Shown: positions 16,337 to 23,943 of the stretch, piece by piece
How positions within the stretch are numbered: position 1 is the first letter of the stretch
Layout: each line of letters opens with the position of its first letter
DNA from: Parabacteroides sp. PF5-6
GTDB lineage: Bacteria > Bacteroidota > Bacteroidia > Bacteroidales > Tannerellaceae
Direction of reading: 5' to 3'
Assembly (NCBI RefSeq): GCF_029504695.1
Contig: NZ_JAQFIN010000007.1
Span: forward strand, 1 to 64,000
DNA: 64,000 nucleotides
The notes under the pieces: generated by a model
The model's database searches: none
Seen by the model: the letters and a program-made list of their open reading frames with translations, nothing else
Told to the model about the DNA's origin: nothing
Position numbers and translations under genes: made by a program

Positions 16337-17722
16337 ATGATAACAAAAATAGAAATAGATGGTTTTAAGTCTTTCTATAATTATTCTATGGAGTTTACAC
16401 CTCTGACTGTAATTGCAGGAACTAATGCTTCTGGGAAGAGTAATCTTTTCGATGCTCTAAAGCTTTTGTCGCGATTGGCTGATACGGATCTTAGAACCGC
16501 CTTTTCGGATAAGTCTTTACGAGGGGATGTTAGTGAACTTTTTATGCAATATTCTGATAATAAGTCGGTTCGTCAGATGACATTCGCTGTTGAAATGTTA
16601 GTGAATCGTTTGGTTACAGATAATTGGGGAGGAGAAGCAACGGTGAAAACGCCTCGCTTAAGATATGAACTTTCAATTATGCGTAGAGAAAATGGGCGCG
16701 GTTTTGATGAATTGGTAGTTACTCATGAGCAACTGTCAAAAATTAATACTGAGGATGATGTATGGGCTAGGACTTTCTTCAAAAAGAAAAATGAAAAGGT
16801 ATGGAAGAGTACAGCAAGTGGCGGTAGTGGGAAACCATATATCTATACTGAAATAATTAACGAGATCCCAACAATTAAGATTAGACAGGATGGAAGGCAA
16901 GGAGGCAAAGCTACAGCGGCGAATTCTATAAATCAAACTGTTTTGGGGAATGTGACTACTGTAGATTTTCCTCATGTGTTGGCTGTAAAAAAGGAAATGT
17001 TGAGTTGGAACTTTATGCAATTAAATCCGGAAATTCTAAGAGAACCCACACGTCAGGATGCTCACTTCAATGATGTCATTGGCCATGCAGGAGAAAATGT
17101 AGCAGCTGCATTGTATCGTATCAAGCAAGAAGATCCTTATCAAATGGTTTTAATCTCGAGAAAACTGGCTTCTTTTCTCCCTGATTTTACACAAGTAGAT
17201 GTTGTTGACGACGCTGCAAATAAACAGTTTGTAATCAAATTGCGTAATATGAACGGAAAAGAATTCTCTTCACGTGTATTGTCTGAAGGTACTCTTCGTA
17301 TACTGACTTTATGTATTTTGTTATTTGATAATAAACATGACGGGCTTCTCTGTTTTGAAGAACCAGAGAATGGAATTCATCCGTTTCGTATGAAATCTAT
17401 GGTTGATTTGTTGCGAGAGTTGGCCATAGATCTGCATGAACTGGAAGAGCCTTTGCGACAAGTCATCGTCAATACTCATTCCCCTGTTTTGTTGAAGCAT
17501 TTTTATCGAAACCCTAATGATAGTATGAGTATATGGTTGTCAAAATTAACATCCGCCATTGTCACTCTTGATGGTGAGAGATGCCGATTAAGAATTAGTA
17601 AAATGATTGCTTTGACTAGTGATTTAAGATTGCCTTTTTCTGATGCTGAGAGAAAAACAACAATGATAGATGCAGAACGTTATTTGGAGTCTGGAGATGG
17701 AGAATATGATCAATTTTTATAA
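16337..17722 (+). CDS. RecF/OLD-like AAA (ABC-type) ATPase, candidate defence ATPase
   Basis: A 461-aa ABC-type ATPase of the AAA_21 kind: FKSFYNYSMEF then Walker A GTNASGKS (28-35), ABC signature LSEGT (315-319), Walker B CFEEPENG (339-346) and the switch His381 in NTHSP. The long middle holds the coiled or lid region. Such ATPases pair with TOPRIM nucleases in OLD, Gabija-like, PARIS-like and Rlo-type defence modules. The next gene, 12 nt downstream, carries a TOPRIM-like motif, so the pair behaves like a split OLD system (inference). Base composition is clearly more AT-rich than the flanking genes, suggesting horizontal arrival. It could also be a non-defence DNA-repair ATPase. Confidence 0.88.
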   Translation: MITKIEIDGFKSFYNYSMEFTPLTVIAGTNASGKSNLFDALKLLSRLADTDLRTAFSDKSLRGDVSELFMQYSDNKSVRQMTFAVEMLVNRLVTDNWGGEATVKTPRLRYELSIMRRENGRGFDELVVTHEQLSKINTEDDVWARTFFKKKNEKVWKSTASGGSGKPYIYTEIINEIPTIKIRQDGRQGGKATAANSINQTVLGNVTTVDFPHVLAVKKEMLSWNFMQLNPEILREPTRQDAHFNDVIGHAGENVAAALYRIKQEDPYQMVLISRKLASFLPDFTQVDVVDDAANKQFVIKLRNMNGKEFSSRVLSEGTLRILTLCILLFDNKHDGLLCFEEPENGIHPFRMKSMVDLLRELAIDLHELEEPLRQVIVNTHSPVLLKHFYRNPNDSMSIWLSKLTSAIVTLDGERCRLRISKMIALTSDLRLPFSDAERKTTMIDAERYLESGDGEYDQFL

Positions 17723-17734
17723 GATAGGGATAAT

Positions 17735-18400
17735 ATGATACAAATAGCCATTGGCCTTAATGCAGAAGGACCTACAGATATACGCTTTCTTAAGAATATA
17801 GTGAAGCGTACATTTGATGAAGTTGCTTTTGATTGTGATATGGATATAGAAATATTAGATATTGCGATCGTTCATGTAAAGAAGACCTCTTTTGTGGAGA
17901 CAATGCTAAATGCAGCTCGAGAGGCTTTCGATAAATATGGAATAACCGTCTTATGTATTCATGCTGATTCAGATGCAGTCAGCCAAAAGGCTGTTGTGGA
18001 AAATAAATTTGTCCCCTTTCTTGAAGCTTTGTCAGAGAAAGAAGCGGATACTTATTGTAAAATGATAGTGCCTGTTATTCCAATCCAAATGACTGAGTCC
18101 TGGATGTTGGCAGATAAAAATCTTTTTAAAAGATTGATTAATGTTGAGCATGAAAGAGATGATCAATTGGGTATAGAAAAGAATCCTGAGGTTTACTCCG
18201 ATCCAAAGAATGTTATAAGAACGGTTTTGCAAATAGCAAATCAAAATACTAGACGGCGGCGTTGTCGTGTGGAAATATCAGATTTGTATGAAGAAATTGG
18301 CAACCAGATAGAATTGGATAAGCTGAGAATGCTTCCTTCTTTCAGATATTTCGAAGGAGAAGTACGCTCTGCTTTCCAAAAATTAAATTTTTTACATTGA
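17735..18400 (+). CDS. TOPRIM-like partner protein of the ATPase (candidate nuclease)
   Basis: 221 aa. The N-terminal GLNAEGPTDIRFL supplies the TOPRIM-type Glu11 with Asp15, and IHADSDA (75-81) supplies the Asp-x-Asp pair (Asp78, Asp80) after a hydrophobic strand. ESWMLAD in the middle is also seen in small TOPRIM-like partners of AAA ATPases. Those families (DUF4276, DUF4435, RloB) share this plan; I cannot assign this one to a named family by eye. It follows the ATPase by 12 nt and its TGA overlaps a possible TTG start of the helicase gene. A metal-dependent nuclease or tRNase effector is inferred, not shown. Confidence 0.72.
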   Translation: MIQIAIGLNAEGPTDIRFLKNIVKRTFDEVAFDCDMDIEILDIAIVHVKKTSFVETMLNAAREAFDKYGITVLCIHADSDAVSQKAVVENKFVPFLEALSEKEADTYCKMIVPVIPIQMTESWMLADKNLFKRLINVEHERDDQLGIEKNPEVYSDPKNVIRTVLQIANQNTRRRRCRVEISDLYEEIGNQIELDKLRMLPSFRYFEGEVRSAFQKLNFLH

Positions 18401-19707
18401 ATATAGTGTCAAATAAAATAGCCCGGGCACTGGCGAATGTCGGAATAGAGCAGCTTAATGAGATGCAGCAGGCGGTGTTGGATGCCGGCACGGAAAAGGA
18501 TATGGTGTTGTTGAGTCCGACCGGTTCGGGCAAGACGCTGGCGTTTCTGTTGCCGCTTCTGACTACTTTGACTGATGAGGAAAAGAAAATACAGGCGTTG
18601 ATTGTCGCTCCTTCCCGTGAGCTGGCTTTGCAGATCGAAACGGTTTTGCGTTCGTTGGGTGCCGGCTATAAGGTGAATTGCTGTTATGGTGGTCATCCGA
18701 TCCGGACGGAAAAGAAAAGTCTGGAACATCCGCCAACGATTCTGATCGGCACTCCCGGAAGGATAGTGGATCATATCGAGCGGGAGAATATCGATTTGAC
18801 GACTGTGCGCAGTCTGATCCTCGATGAATTCGACAAATCGTTGGAGTTGGGCTTTCTGCGGGAGATGAAAGAGATTCTTTCTTATCTGCCCCATGTGCGT
18901 CGGCGGGTGCTTACCTCGGCGACGGAATCGGTCGATATACCCGATTTCATCGGGCTAAGATCGCCGGTACGCCTTTCTTTCTTGTCGGATGTGAAGGAGG
19001 CAAAAGGACTAAAGGTTTACCAGGTGCAATCACCGGTGAAGGACAAATTGGAAACGTTGTATAAGTTGCTGGCAGAGTTGAATGGCGAGTCAGCACTTGT
19101 CTTTTGCAATTTGCGTGAGGCCGTGGAGCGGGTGAGTCATTACCTGACGGAAAAAGGGGTGGCTAATGAGTATTTTCACGGTGGAAAGGAGCAAATGGAA
19201 CGGGAAAAGGCATTGGCTCACTTCCGCAACGGGAGTGCAACGGTGTTTATCTCTACCGACCTGGCGGCGCGCGGATTGGATATTCCCGATGTGCAGCATG
19301 TGATCCATTATCATCTGCCGTTGAATGAAGAAGCGTATATCCACCGGAACGGGCGTACGGCGCGTATGCATAATACAGGGAATGCTTTTCTGATCATTAA
19401 TGAAGTCGAGTCGATCCCTGAATACCTGAGAGAACCTGCTGTCTTTTATCTGCCGGCAGTGGAAAAGAAACCCCGTCCGTCCGAATGGGTTACATTGACG
19501 ATCAACCGGGGCAAAAGAGATAAATTGAGCAAAGGAGATGTCGTCGGTTTCCTTTTTCAGAAAGGAGCACTCGCGAAAGAGGATATAGGAGTTATTGAAA
19601 TACGGGAGAGCTGTGCGTATGCTGCGGTCAAAAGGGAAAAATACAAACCGTTGTTACAGCGGATTGCAGGCGAGAAAATCAAAAACATGAACGCTAAATA
19701 CAATTGA
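18397..19707 (+). CDS. DEAD-box RNA helicase, DbpA-like
   Basis: ATP-dependent RNA helicase, probably in ribosome assembly. Motifs in order: Q-motif region NEMQQAV, Walker A PTGSGKT (41-47), PSRELA, GTPGR, motif II DEFD (143-146, where most members have DEAD), SAT, VFCN, DLAARGLD and HRNGRTAR. The C-terminal 75 residues (LTINRGKRDKLSKGD onward) look like the DbpA RNA-binding domain that recognises 23S rRNA hairpin 92. Starts available are TTG at 18397, overlapping the preceding stop, or GTG at 18406; no ATG fits. The 5' end may have been altered when the ATPase-TOPRIM insert arrived (inference). Confidence 0.9.
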   Translation: MNIVSNKIARALANVGIEQLNEMQQAVLDAGTEKDMVLLSPTGSGKTLAFLLPLLTTLTDEEKKIQALIVAPSRELALQIETVLRSLGAGYKVNCCYGGHPIRTEKKSLEHPPTILIGTPGRIVDHIERENIDLTTVRSLILDEFDKSLELGFLREMKEILSYLPHVRRRVLTSATESVDIPDFIGLRSPVRLSFLSDVKEAKGLKVYQVQSPVKDKLETLYKLLAELNGESALVFCNLREAVERVSHYLTEKGVANEYFHGGKEQMEREKALAHFRNGSATVFISTDLAARGLDIPDVQHVIHYHLPLNEEAYIHRNGRTARMHNTGNAFLIINEVESIPEYLREPAVFYLPAVEKKPRPSEWVTLTINRGKRDKLSKGDVVGFLFQKGALAKEDIGVIEIRESCAYAAVKREKYKPLLQRIAGEKIKNMNAKYN

Positions 19708-19708
19708 T

Positions 19709-21052
19709 ATGAATATCTTAATTCAGGATGTCCTGTTAGACGGCCATCCTACCGATATATATATAGAGGGTCAGCGAATCGCCAAAGTGATCCGGAAACC
19801 CTCTCAATTGACAATGGACAATGGACAATGGACAATTGCAGGAAAAAACAACGGAACTTTAGAACAATCATCTGAAACTATTAATAGCCAATTGTCAATT
19901 ATCAATTGTCAATTCAAGAAGGCCGTAGTTCCGGGCTTCGTAAACGCCCATACCCATGCAGCCATGACTCTTTTTCGTGGATTTGGCGATGATATGGCTT
20001 TGATGCCCTGGCTAGAACAAAAGATCTGGCCCAATGAAGCCCGGATGACGGATGAAGATGTCTACTGGGGAGCGAAACTGGCTTGTCTGGAGATGATAAA
20101 GAGTGGGACTACGACCTTTTACGATATGTATCAACGGTTGGAAGCGACGGCACAGGCGGTCGATGAGATGGGCATACGCGCGGTGTTGTCGGGTGTCTGT
20201 TTCGATCATTTCAAACCGGAGTTAGCCGAACGATCGAAGAAAAGTATACCGGAGCTTCAAAAGAAAATGGAAAATTATTCCGACCGGCTTCGTTTCTCTT
20301 TAGGTCCTCATGCGATCTATACGGTTTCCGGTGAATTGCTTCAATGGATCGATCGTTATTCTAAAGACAACAACCTGTTGATCCATCTGCATCTGGCCGA
20401 GACGCAAGGCGAAGTGGATGACTCTCTCCGGAATTTCGGATTGACTCCGGTGCGTTATCTGCATCAGTTAGGCATTCTTTCTCCCCGTTTGTTGATTGCT
20501 CACGGAATTTATGTGGATAAGGAGGAGATCGCTTTACTGGCTGAATACGGCGTGAAAGTGGCGCATAACCCGGCATCGAATATGAAATTGGGCTCGGGTA
20601 TCCGATTCCCTTTTGTCGAAATGAAAGAAGCCGGTGTTACGGTGGGGATCGGCACGGACGGCTGTTCCTCTTCGAACAACCTGGATATGGTCGAGGCAAT
20701 GAAATTGGCTGCTCTTTTGGGCAAAGGGTGGCGGAAGGATCCCGAAATCCTTACGGCCCCGGAGATGCTTTATGCGGCAACTGAAGCCGGTGCAGCGATT
20801 GCCGGACTGAATACCGGACGGATCGCAGAAGGCTGTTTGGCCGATCTATGCCTGATCGACCTTTGTTCTCCGGTATTTACCCCGAACTTCAATTTTGTCT
20901 CCAACCTGGTTTATGCTGCCAATGGCAGTTCGGTAGACACGGTTATCTGCGACGGAAAGATCCTGATGGAGAATCGGAAGGTCCCGGGAGAGGAAGAAAT
21001 CCTGCGTCAGGCTCAAGGCGTAGCCTTACGCCTGACGAATTATGAATTATGA
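19709..21052 (+). CDS. Amidohydrolase, S-adenosylhomocysteine/methylthioadenosine deaminase-like, with repeat insertion
   Basis: Zinc-dependent amidohydrolase of the MtaD/SsnA/TrzN group. Metal and substrate motifs: NAHTH (His81, His83), HLHLAETQGE, AHGIYVD and GTDGCSSSNNLD. It likely deaminates 5'-methylthioadenosine, S-adenosylhomocysteine or a related adenosine. Between the N-terminal beta strands and PGFVNAHTH, residues about 31-70 are encoded by two 7-nt repeat blocks (QLTMDNGQWTI and NSQLSIINCQ) in place of the usual short connector. The last residues (LTNYEL) come from another 7-nt repeat. The frame stays open, so the protein may still fold with an extra loop away from the active site. 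It starts 1 nt after the helicase stop. Confidence 0.9.
   Translation: MNILIQDVLLDGHPTDIYIEGQRIAKVIRKPSQLTMDNGQWTIAGKNNGTLEQSSETINSQLSIINCQFKKAVVPGFVNAHTHAAMTLFRGFGDDMALMPWLEQKIWPNEARMTDEDVYWGAKLACLEMIKSGTTTFYDMYQRLEATAQAVDEMGIRAVLSGVCFDHFKPELAERSKKSIPELQKKMENYSDRLRFSLGPHAIYTVSGELLQWIDRYSKDNNLLIHLHLAETQGEVDDSLRNFGLTPVRYLHQLGILSPRLLIAHGIYVDKEEIALLAEYGVKVAHNPASNMKLGSGIRFPFVEMKEAGVTVGIGTDGCSSSNNLDMVEAMKLAALLGKGWRKDPEILTAPEMLYAATEAGAAIAGLNTGRIAEGCLADLCLIDLCSPVFTPNFNFVSNLVYAANGSSVDTVICDGKILMENRKVPGEEEILRQAQGVALRLTNYEL
19805..19915. repeat. Paired 7-nt-period arrays inside a coding sequence
   Basis: Left block 19805-19838 repeats GACAATG four times and starts and ends with CAATTG. Right block 19889-19915 repeats GTCAATT/ATCAATT. 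CAATTGACAAT in the left pairs with ATTGTCAATTG in the right, so the blocks form an inverted repeat around 50 nt. The length keeps the amidohydrolase frame open. Confidence 0.88.
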
Positions 21053-21140
21053 ATGATGAGCACAGCCAATTCTTCCGGCTCATGAATCGTAAAAAGTTTA
21101 TGTGCCCCTTCTCATAATTCATAATTCATAATTCATAATT
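21037..21140. repeat. Inverted pair of 7-nt-period arrays after the amidohydrolase gene
   Basis: GAATTAT at 21037, 21044 and (GAATGAT) 21051, and CATAATT four times at 21113-21140. The two are reverse complements and form a hairpin with about 55 nt between. The left block contains the stop codon of the upstream gene (21050-21052). Confidence 0.85.
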
Positions 21141-21153
21141 CTTCTGGAAGTCT

Positions 21154-21161
21154 TATCTTTG
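21154..21161 (+). promoter_or_regulatory. -7 element of the purine nucleoside phosphorylase gene
   Basis: TATCTTTG 42-49 nt upstream of the likely ATG. Its position makes a TTG start at 21188 possible but the ATG at 21203 more natural. Confidence 0.6.
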
Positions 21162-21202
21162 TCCGATTAATTACATTCTCAATTGTTTTGAACGCTAAAT
21201 TT

Positions 21203-22027
21203 ATGGAAATGATACCAACAATGCACTACCAGGAAGCTGCGGATTACCTCTTGTCGCGCATCAATGGCCAGCCGGAAACCGCTATAATTTTGGGCAGTGG
21301 CTTAGGATCGCTGGCCGACCGGATCAGCGAAGCGGTGGTGATCCCTTATGGAGAAATCCCTCATTTTGTAAAATCTACTGTGCCGGGGCATAAAGGAAAC
21401 TTTATCTGCGGCAAGTTAGGAGAGCGGTATGTGCTGGCAATGCAGGGGCGCTTTCATTATTATGAAGGATACACTATGAAGCAAGTGACCTTCCCTATCC
21501 GTGTGATGAAGTTGATGGGGATAAAGAATCTGTTGGTATCGAATGCCGCCGGAGGAATCAATAATACCTTTAAGGTAGGCGACCTGATGATTATCCGCGA
21601 TCATATCAATATGATGCCTAATCCGCTGATCGGACAGAACAATGAAGATTTCGGACCCCGCTTCCCGGATATGACCCGTCCTTACGATCGGCAGTATATC
21701 GCTTTGATGGAAGAGATCGCAGCCGGTATGCATATCCCTCTAAAGAAAGGAGTCTATGTCGGGCTGACAGGCCCTTCTTACGAAACACCTTCGGAGTATG
21801 CCTTTTATGGTAAAGGAGGAGCGGATGCTGTGGGTATGAGTACGGTGCCCGAAGTGATTGTGGCTCGTCATGCCGGAATAAATGTTTTTGGTATGTCGGT
21901 GATTACCAATGAAGGATATCACTTCGCAGACGATTTTGTGAACGACGGCGCCGATGTGATCGCCGCAGCTAATCGTGCAGCAGAGGTGATGACCTCTTTA
22001 TTCACCAAACTGATCTCGATGATCTAA
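21203..22027 (+). CDS. Purine nucleoside phosphorylase (trimeric, inosine/guanosine type)
   Basis: Phosphorolysis of purine nucleosides to base and ribose-1-phosphate in purine salvage. Motifs of the trimeric PNP family: [12 protein letters not shown] (phosphate loop), [11 protein letters not shown] (His and Tyr near ribose), [22 protein letters not shown] (base pocket Glu) and [13 protein letters not shown]. Length of about 274 aa is standard. The frame could begin at TTG 21188, but ATG 21203 is preferred because of its position after the promoter. Confidence 0.93.
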   Translation: MEMIPTMHYQEAADYLLSRINGQPETAIILGSGLGSLADRISEAVVIPYGEIPHFVKSTVPGHKGNFICGKLGERYVLAMQGRFHYYEGYTMKQVTFPIRVMKLMGIKNLLVSNAAGGINNTFKVGDLMIIRDHINMMPNPLIGQNNEDFGPRFPDMTRPYDRQYIALMEEIAAGMHIPLKKGVYVGLTGPSYETPSEYAFYGKGGADAVGMSTVPEVIVARHAGINVFGMSVITNEGYHFADDFVNDGADVIAAANRAAEVMTSLFTKLISMI

Positions 22028-22030
22028 CTG

Positions 22031-22093
22031 CTTTAAAGTCTTTAAGATCCTTCAGGCTGTAAACGCACTTAAGGCCCTTAAAGACTTTAAATC
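22031..22093. repeat. 9-nt-period array, globally inverted
   Basis: Seven units in 9-nt register: CTTTAAAGT, CTTTAAGAT, CCTTCAGGC, TGTAAACGC, ACTTAAGGC, CCTTAAAGA, CTTTAAATC. Early units pair with late ones (CTTTAAG with CTTAAAG), giving a long hairpin just after the phosphorylase stop. It may terminate that transcript before the tRNA operon. Confidence 0.8.
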
Positions 22094-22125
22094 CTAAAAA
22101 AGAAGGAAAGAAAAAATAAAATTCT

Positions 22126-22156
22126 TTTGGTGGATTCAAAATTAGGCGTATCTTTG
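22126..22156 (+). promoter_or_regulatory. Promoter of the tRNA operon
   Basis: TTTG at 22126-22129, 19-nt spacer, TATCTTTG at 22149-22156: a full match to the Bacteroidota consensus, 12 nt before the first tRNA. Confidence 0.85.
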
Positions 22157-22167
22157 CACACGCAAAT

Positions 22168-22243
22168 GCGAAAGTAGCTCAGTTGGTAGAGCATAACCTT
22201 GCCAAGGTTAGGGTCGCGGGTTCGAATCCCGTCTTTCGCTCCA
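22168..22243 (+). tRNA. tRNA-Gly (anticodon GCC)
   Basis: 76 nt. Acceptor GCGAAAG pairs with CTTTCGC, D-arm AGCTCAGTTGGTAGAGC, anticodon loop TTGCCAA with GCC, T-arm GGGTTCGAATCCC, and an encoded CCA end. Confidence 0.96.
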
Positions 22244-22287
22244 AGCCATGGGAGGTGAGCGATTCTCCCTTTTTTAATGTGTTGAAA

Positions 22288-22369
22288 GCCCAGGTGGCGG
22301 AATTGGTAGACGCGCTCGTTTCAGGTGCGAGTGTTGCAAGACGTGCAGGTTCGAGTCCTGTTCTGGGCA
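22288..22369 (+). tRNA. tRNA-Leu (anticodon CAG)
   Basis: Long variable arm class. Acceptor GCCCAGG pairs with TCTGGGC (one G-U), D-arm GGCGGAATTGGTAGACGC, anticodon loop TTCAGGT with CAG, T-arm with GGTTCGAGTCC. CCA is not encoded. Confidence 0.95.
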
Positions 22370-22386
22370 CCCCCGTTAAATTAGAT

Positions 22387-22470
22387 GCGCAGGTGGTGGA
22401 ATTGGTAGACACGCTACTTTGAGGGGGTAGTGCCGGTTACGGCGTGTGAGTTCAAGTCTCATCCTGCGTA
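22387..22470 (+). tRNA. tRNA-Leu (anticodon GAG)
   Basis: Long variable arm class. Acceptor GCGCAGG pairs with CCTGCGT (terminal G-U), D-arm with GGAATTGGTAGAC, anticodon loop TTGAGGG with GAG, T-arm AGTTCAAGTCT. CCA is not encoded. It lies 17 nt after the previous tRNA. Confidence 0.94.
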
Positions 22471-22579
22471 CAAATCCCCCCGCCTCCTTGTTATATCTTT
22501 TAACGATATATTATCTGTCTCTGTTCTGTTTATGATGCTGATGCAGGATGAGGAGATTTATGCTTTTTAAGGGTGAAAA

Positions 22580-22610
22580 TTTGTATGTATAATTTTTTAT
22601 ATGTTACTTT
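22580..22610 (+). promoter_or_regulatory. Possible promoter of the L28-L33 operon
   Basis: TTTG at 22580-22583 and TTACTTTG at 22604-22611 with a 20-nt spacer; the second box differs at one position from TAnnTTTG. About 50 nt of leader precede the L28 ATG. Confidence 0.45.
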
Positions 22611-22662
22611 GCGCCCTGTTTGCGATATAAGTAGGAAATAATTAAAAGAATAGAATAAAGAG

Positions 22663-22902
22663 ATGTCTAAGATTTGTCAAATTACCGGAAAAAAAGCAAT
22701 GGTTGGCAATAACGTTTCGCACTCCAATCACCGTACGAAGCGTAAATTTAATGTGAACCTGTTTAGAAAGAAATTCTACTGGGTGGAAGAAGATTGTTGG
22801 ATTAGCCTGAATATCTCAGCTGCTGGTCTGCGTACTATCAATAAGGTGGGTCTGGATGCAGCAATTAAAAAAGCCGCTGAAAAGGGTTATCTAAACGCAT
22901 AA
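22663..22902 (+). CDS. rpmB: 50S ribosomal protein L28
   Basis: 79 aa, basic, beginning [20 protein letters not shown], the typical L28 N-terminus, with [12 protein letters not shown] and the C-terminal GLDAAIKKA. Structural protein of the large subunit near the E site. It heads a three-gene operon with L33 (17-nt gap) and DUF4295. Confidence 0.97.
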   Translation: MSKICQITGKKAMVGNNVSHSNHRTKRKFNVNLFRKKFYWVEEDCWISLNISAAGLRTINKVGLDAAIKKAAEKGYLNA

Positions 22903-22919
22903 TTGGGAGGAAATAAGAA

Positions 22920-23108
22920 ATGGCAAAGAAAGCAAAAGGTAATAGAGTACAAGTAATCCTCGAGTGTACAGAGCACAAAGAAAGCGGTGTGCCGGGTACT
23001 TCAAGATACATCACGACTAAGAATCGGAAAAACACGACAGCTCGTCTGGAGTTGAAGAAATACAATCCGATCCTGAAGAAAATGACTGTTCATAAAGAAA
23101 TTAAATAA
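22920..23108 (+). CDS. rpmG: 50S ribosomal protein L33
   Basis: 62 aa, with the L33 pattern [26 protein letters not shown] and RLELKKYNP. Only a single Cys remains, so it is the zinc-free (C-minus) form. It lies 17 nt after L28 and 16 nt before the DUF4295 gene. Confidence 0.96.
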   Translation: MAKKAKGNRVQVILECTEHKESGVPGTSRYITTKNRKNTTARLELKKYNPILKKMTVHKEIK

Positions 23109-23124
23109 TAGGAGATTTTAAACG

Positions 23125-23277
23125 ATGGCAAAAAAAGCAGTTGCAACTTTTAAGAAAGGTGACGGCCGTACCTACTCAAAGGTAATTAAAATGGTGAAGT
23201 CTCCGAAAACAGGCGCTTATATCTTCCAGGAAGAAATGGTTCCTAACGAAGCTGTAAAAGATTATTACGCGAAATAA
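23125..23277 (+). CDS. DUF4295 family small basic protein
   Basis: 50 aa starting MAKKAVATFKKGDGRTYSKV and ending DYYAK, preceded by GGAG at 23111-23114. This short protein is found in Bacteroidota directly after L28 and L33 and is thought to be a ribosome-associated protein; its function is not established. It closes the operon, which ends in the terminator at 23301-23336. Confidence 0.92.
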   Translation: MAKKAVATFKKGDGRTYSKVIKMVKSPKTGAYIFQEEMVPNEAVKDYYAK

Positions 23278-23300
23278 GACAAGCGCGTTATAAAATAAAG

Positions 23301-23336
23301 AAACCCCTTAGATCAAAAAGGTCTGAGGGGTTTTGT
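23301..23336 (+). terminator. Rho-independent terminator of the L28-L33 operon
   Basis: AAACCCCTTAGA pairs with TCTGAGGGGTTT (one G-U) around a 9-nt loop and continues into T-rich sequence, 24 nt after the DUF4295 stop. Confidence 0.9.
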
Positions 23337-23376
23337 GTTTCTGAAAACGTACCACATAAAAAGTTAAACCCGGCCC

Positions 23377-23642
23377 TTCACCTTTCACCCTGTAGCGAGA
23401 CCCCTGTATTGATCAGCGTTTCGGGTGAAGGCCTTGGATCACCCCGTATTATTGTGGAGAACTTCGTTTGATATTGATTTCACAAAGGCCAACGACCTAC
23501 TAAGTAACGGATAATGTCCGACTTCTAAACCCTTGAAAATGAGATATAAATATTCTCTTCCTACTCTTCGGTTCGGGGTGTGATCCCCTTTCACCCGAAA
23601 CGCTGATCAATACAGGGATCTCGCCACAGGGTGAAAGGTGAA
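23377..23642. repeat. Element bounded by 53-bp inverted repeats
   Basis: The left arm 23377-23429 and right arm 23590-23642 are reverse complements over 53 bp with two differences (shared cores CGCTGATCAATACAGGG and CAGGGTGAAAGGTGAA on the right arm). They enclose 160 nt with no credible gene. A miniature transposon-like element or a structured RNA are both possible. It lies in the 666-nt gap between the DUF4295 operon and dnaN, which holds no other gene. Confidence 0.85.
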
Positions 23643-23678
23643 GACCGGGGTGAAAACTTTTATGTGTGGGCGTGTCGC

Positions 23679-23760
23679 GGAAAAGGCTGCCGGGGTTTGC
23701 GAAAAGGCTGCCGGCCTTTTGGAAAACTCCGGCGGCTTTTTGGAAAAGGGCGGCAACGAA
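23679..23760. repeat. 21-nt-period palindromic array (AAAAGGC word)
   Basis: AAAA recurs at 23681, 23702, 23723 and 23744, each 21 nt apart, with AAAAGGCTGCCGG units that carry their own inverted half (GCCTTTT, GGCTTTTT). It lies in the dnaN upstream region next to the 53-bp inverted repeat element. Confidence 0.8.
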
Positions 23761-23943
23761 TGATTCCACCAGATTTACTTTATGCTTCGCGAAGCGACCT
23801 TCGGTTCGGAATGATCCAGTTTGTTGTTCGCCCGATTTCTTTATACACTTTTTCTTCTCTTCTTTCCTGTTTGATCTAATAATTTGTTATTTTTGCTCAT
23901 TCATATCAGTATGTAACATAAACACAATTAAAATATAGAAACC

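Noticed and set aside
22179-22422. Open frames on both strands over the tRNA cluster
   Set aside because: They are tRNA sequences read as protein; all three tRNAs have full cloverleaf pairing.
23500-23938. Short open frames in the region before dnaN
   Set aside because: They overlap the inverted repeat element and the 21-nt array and have low-complexity composition.
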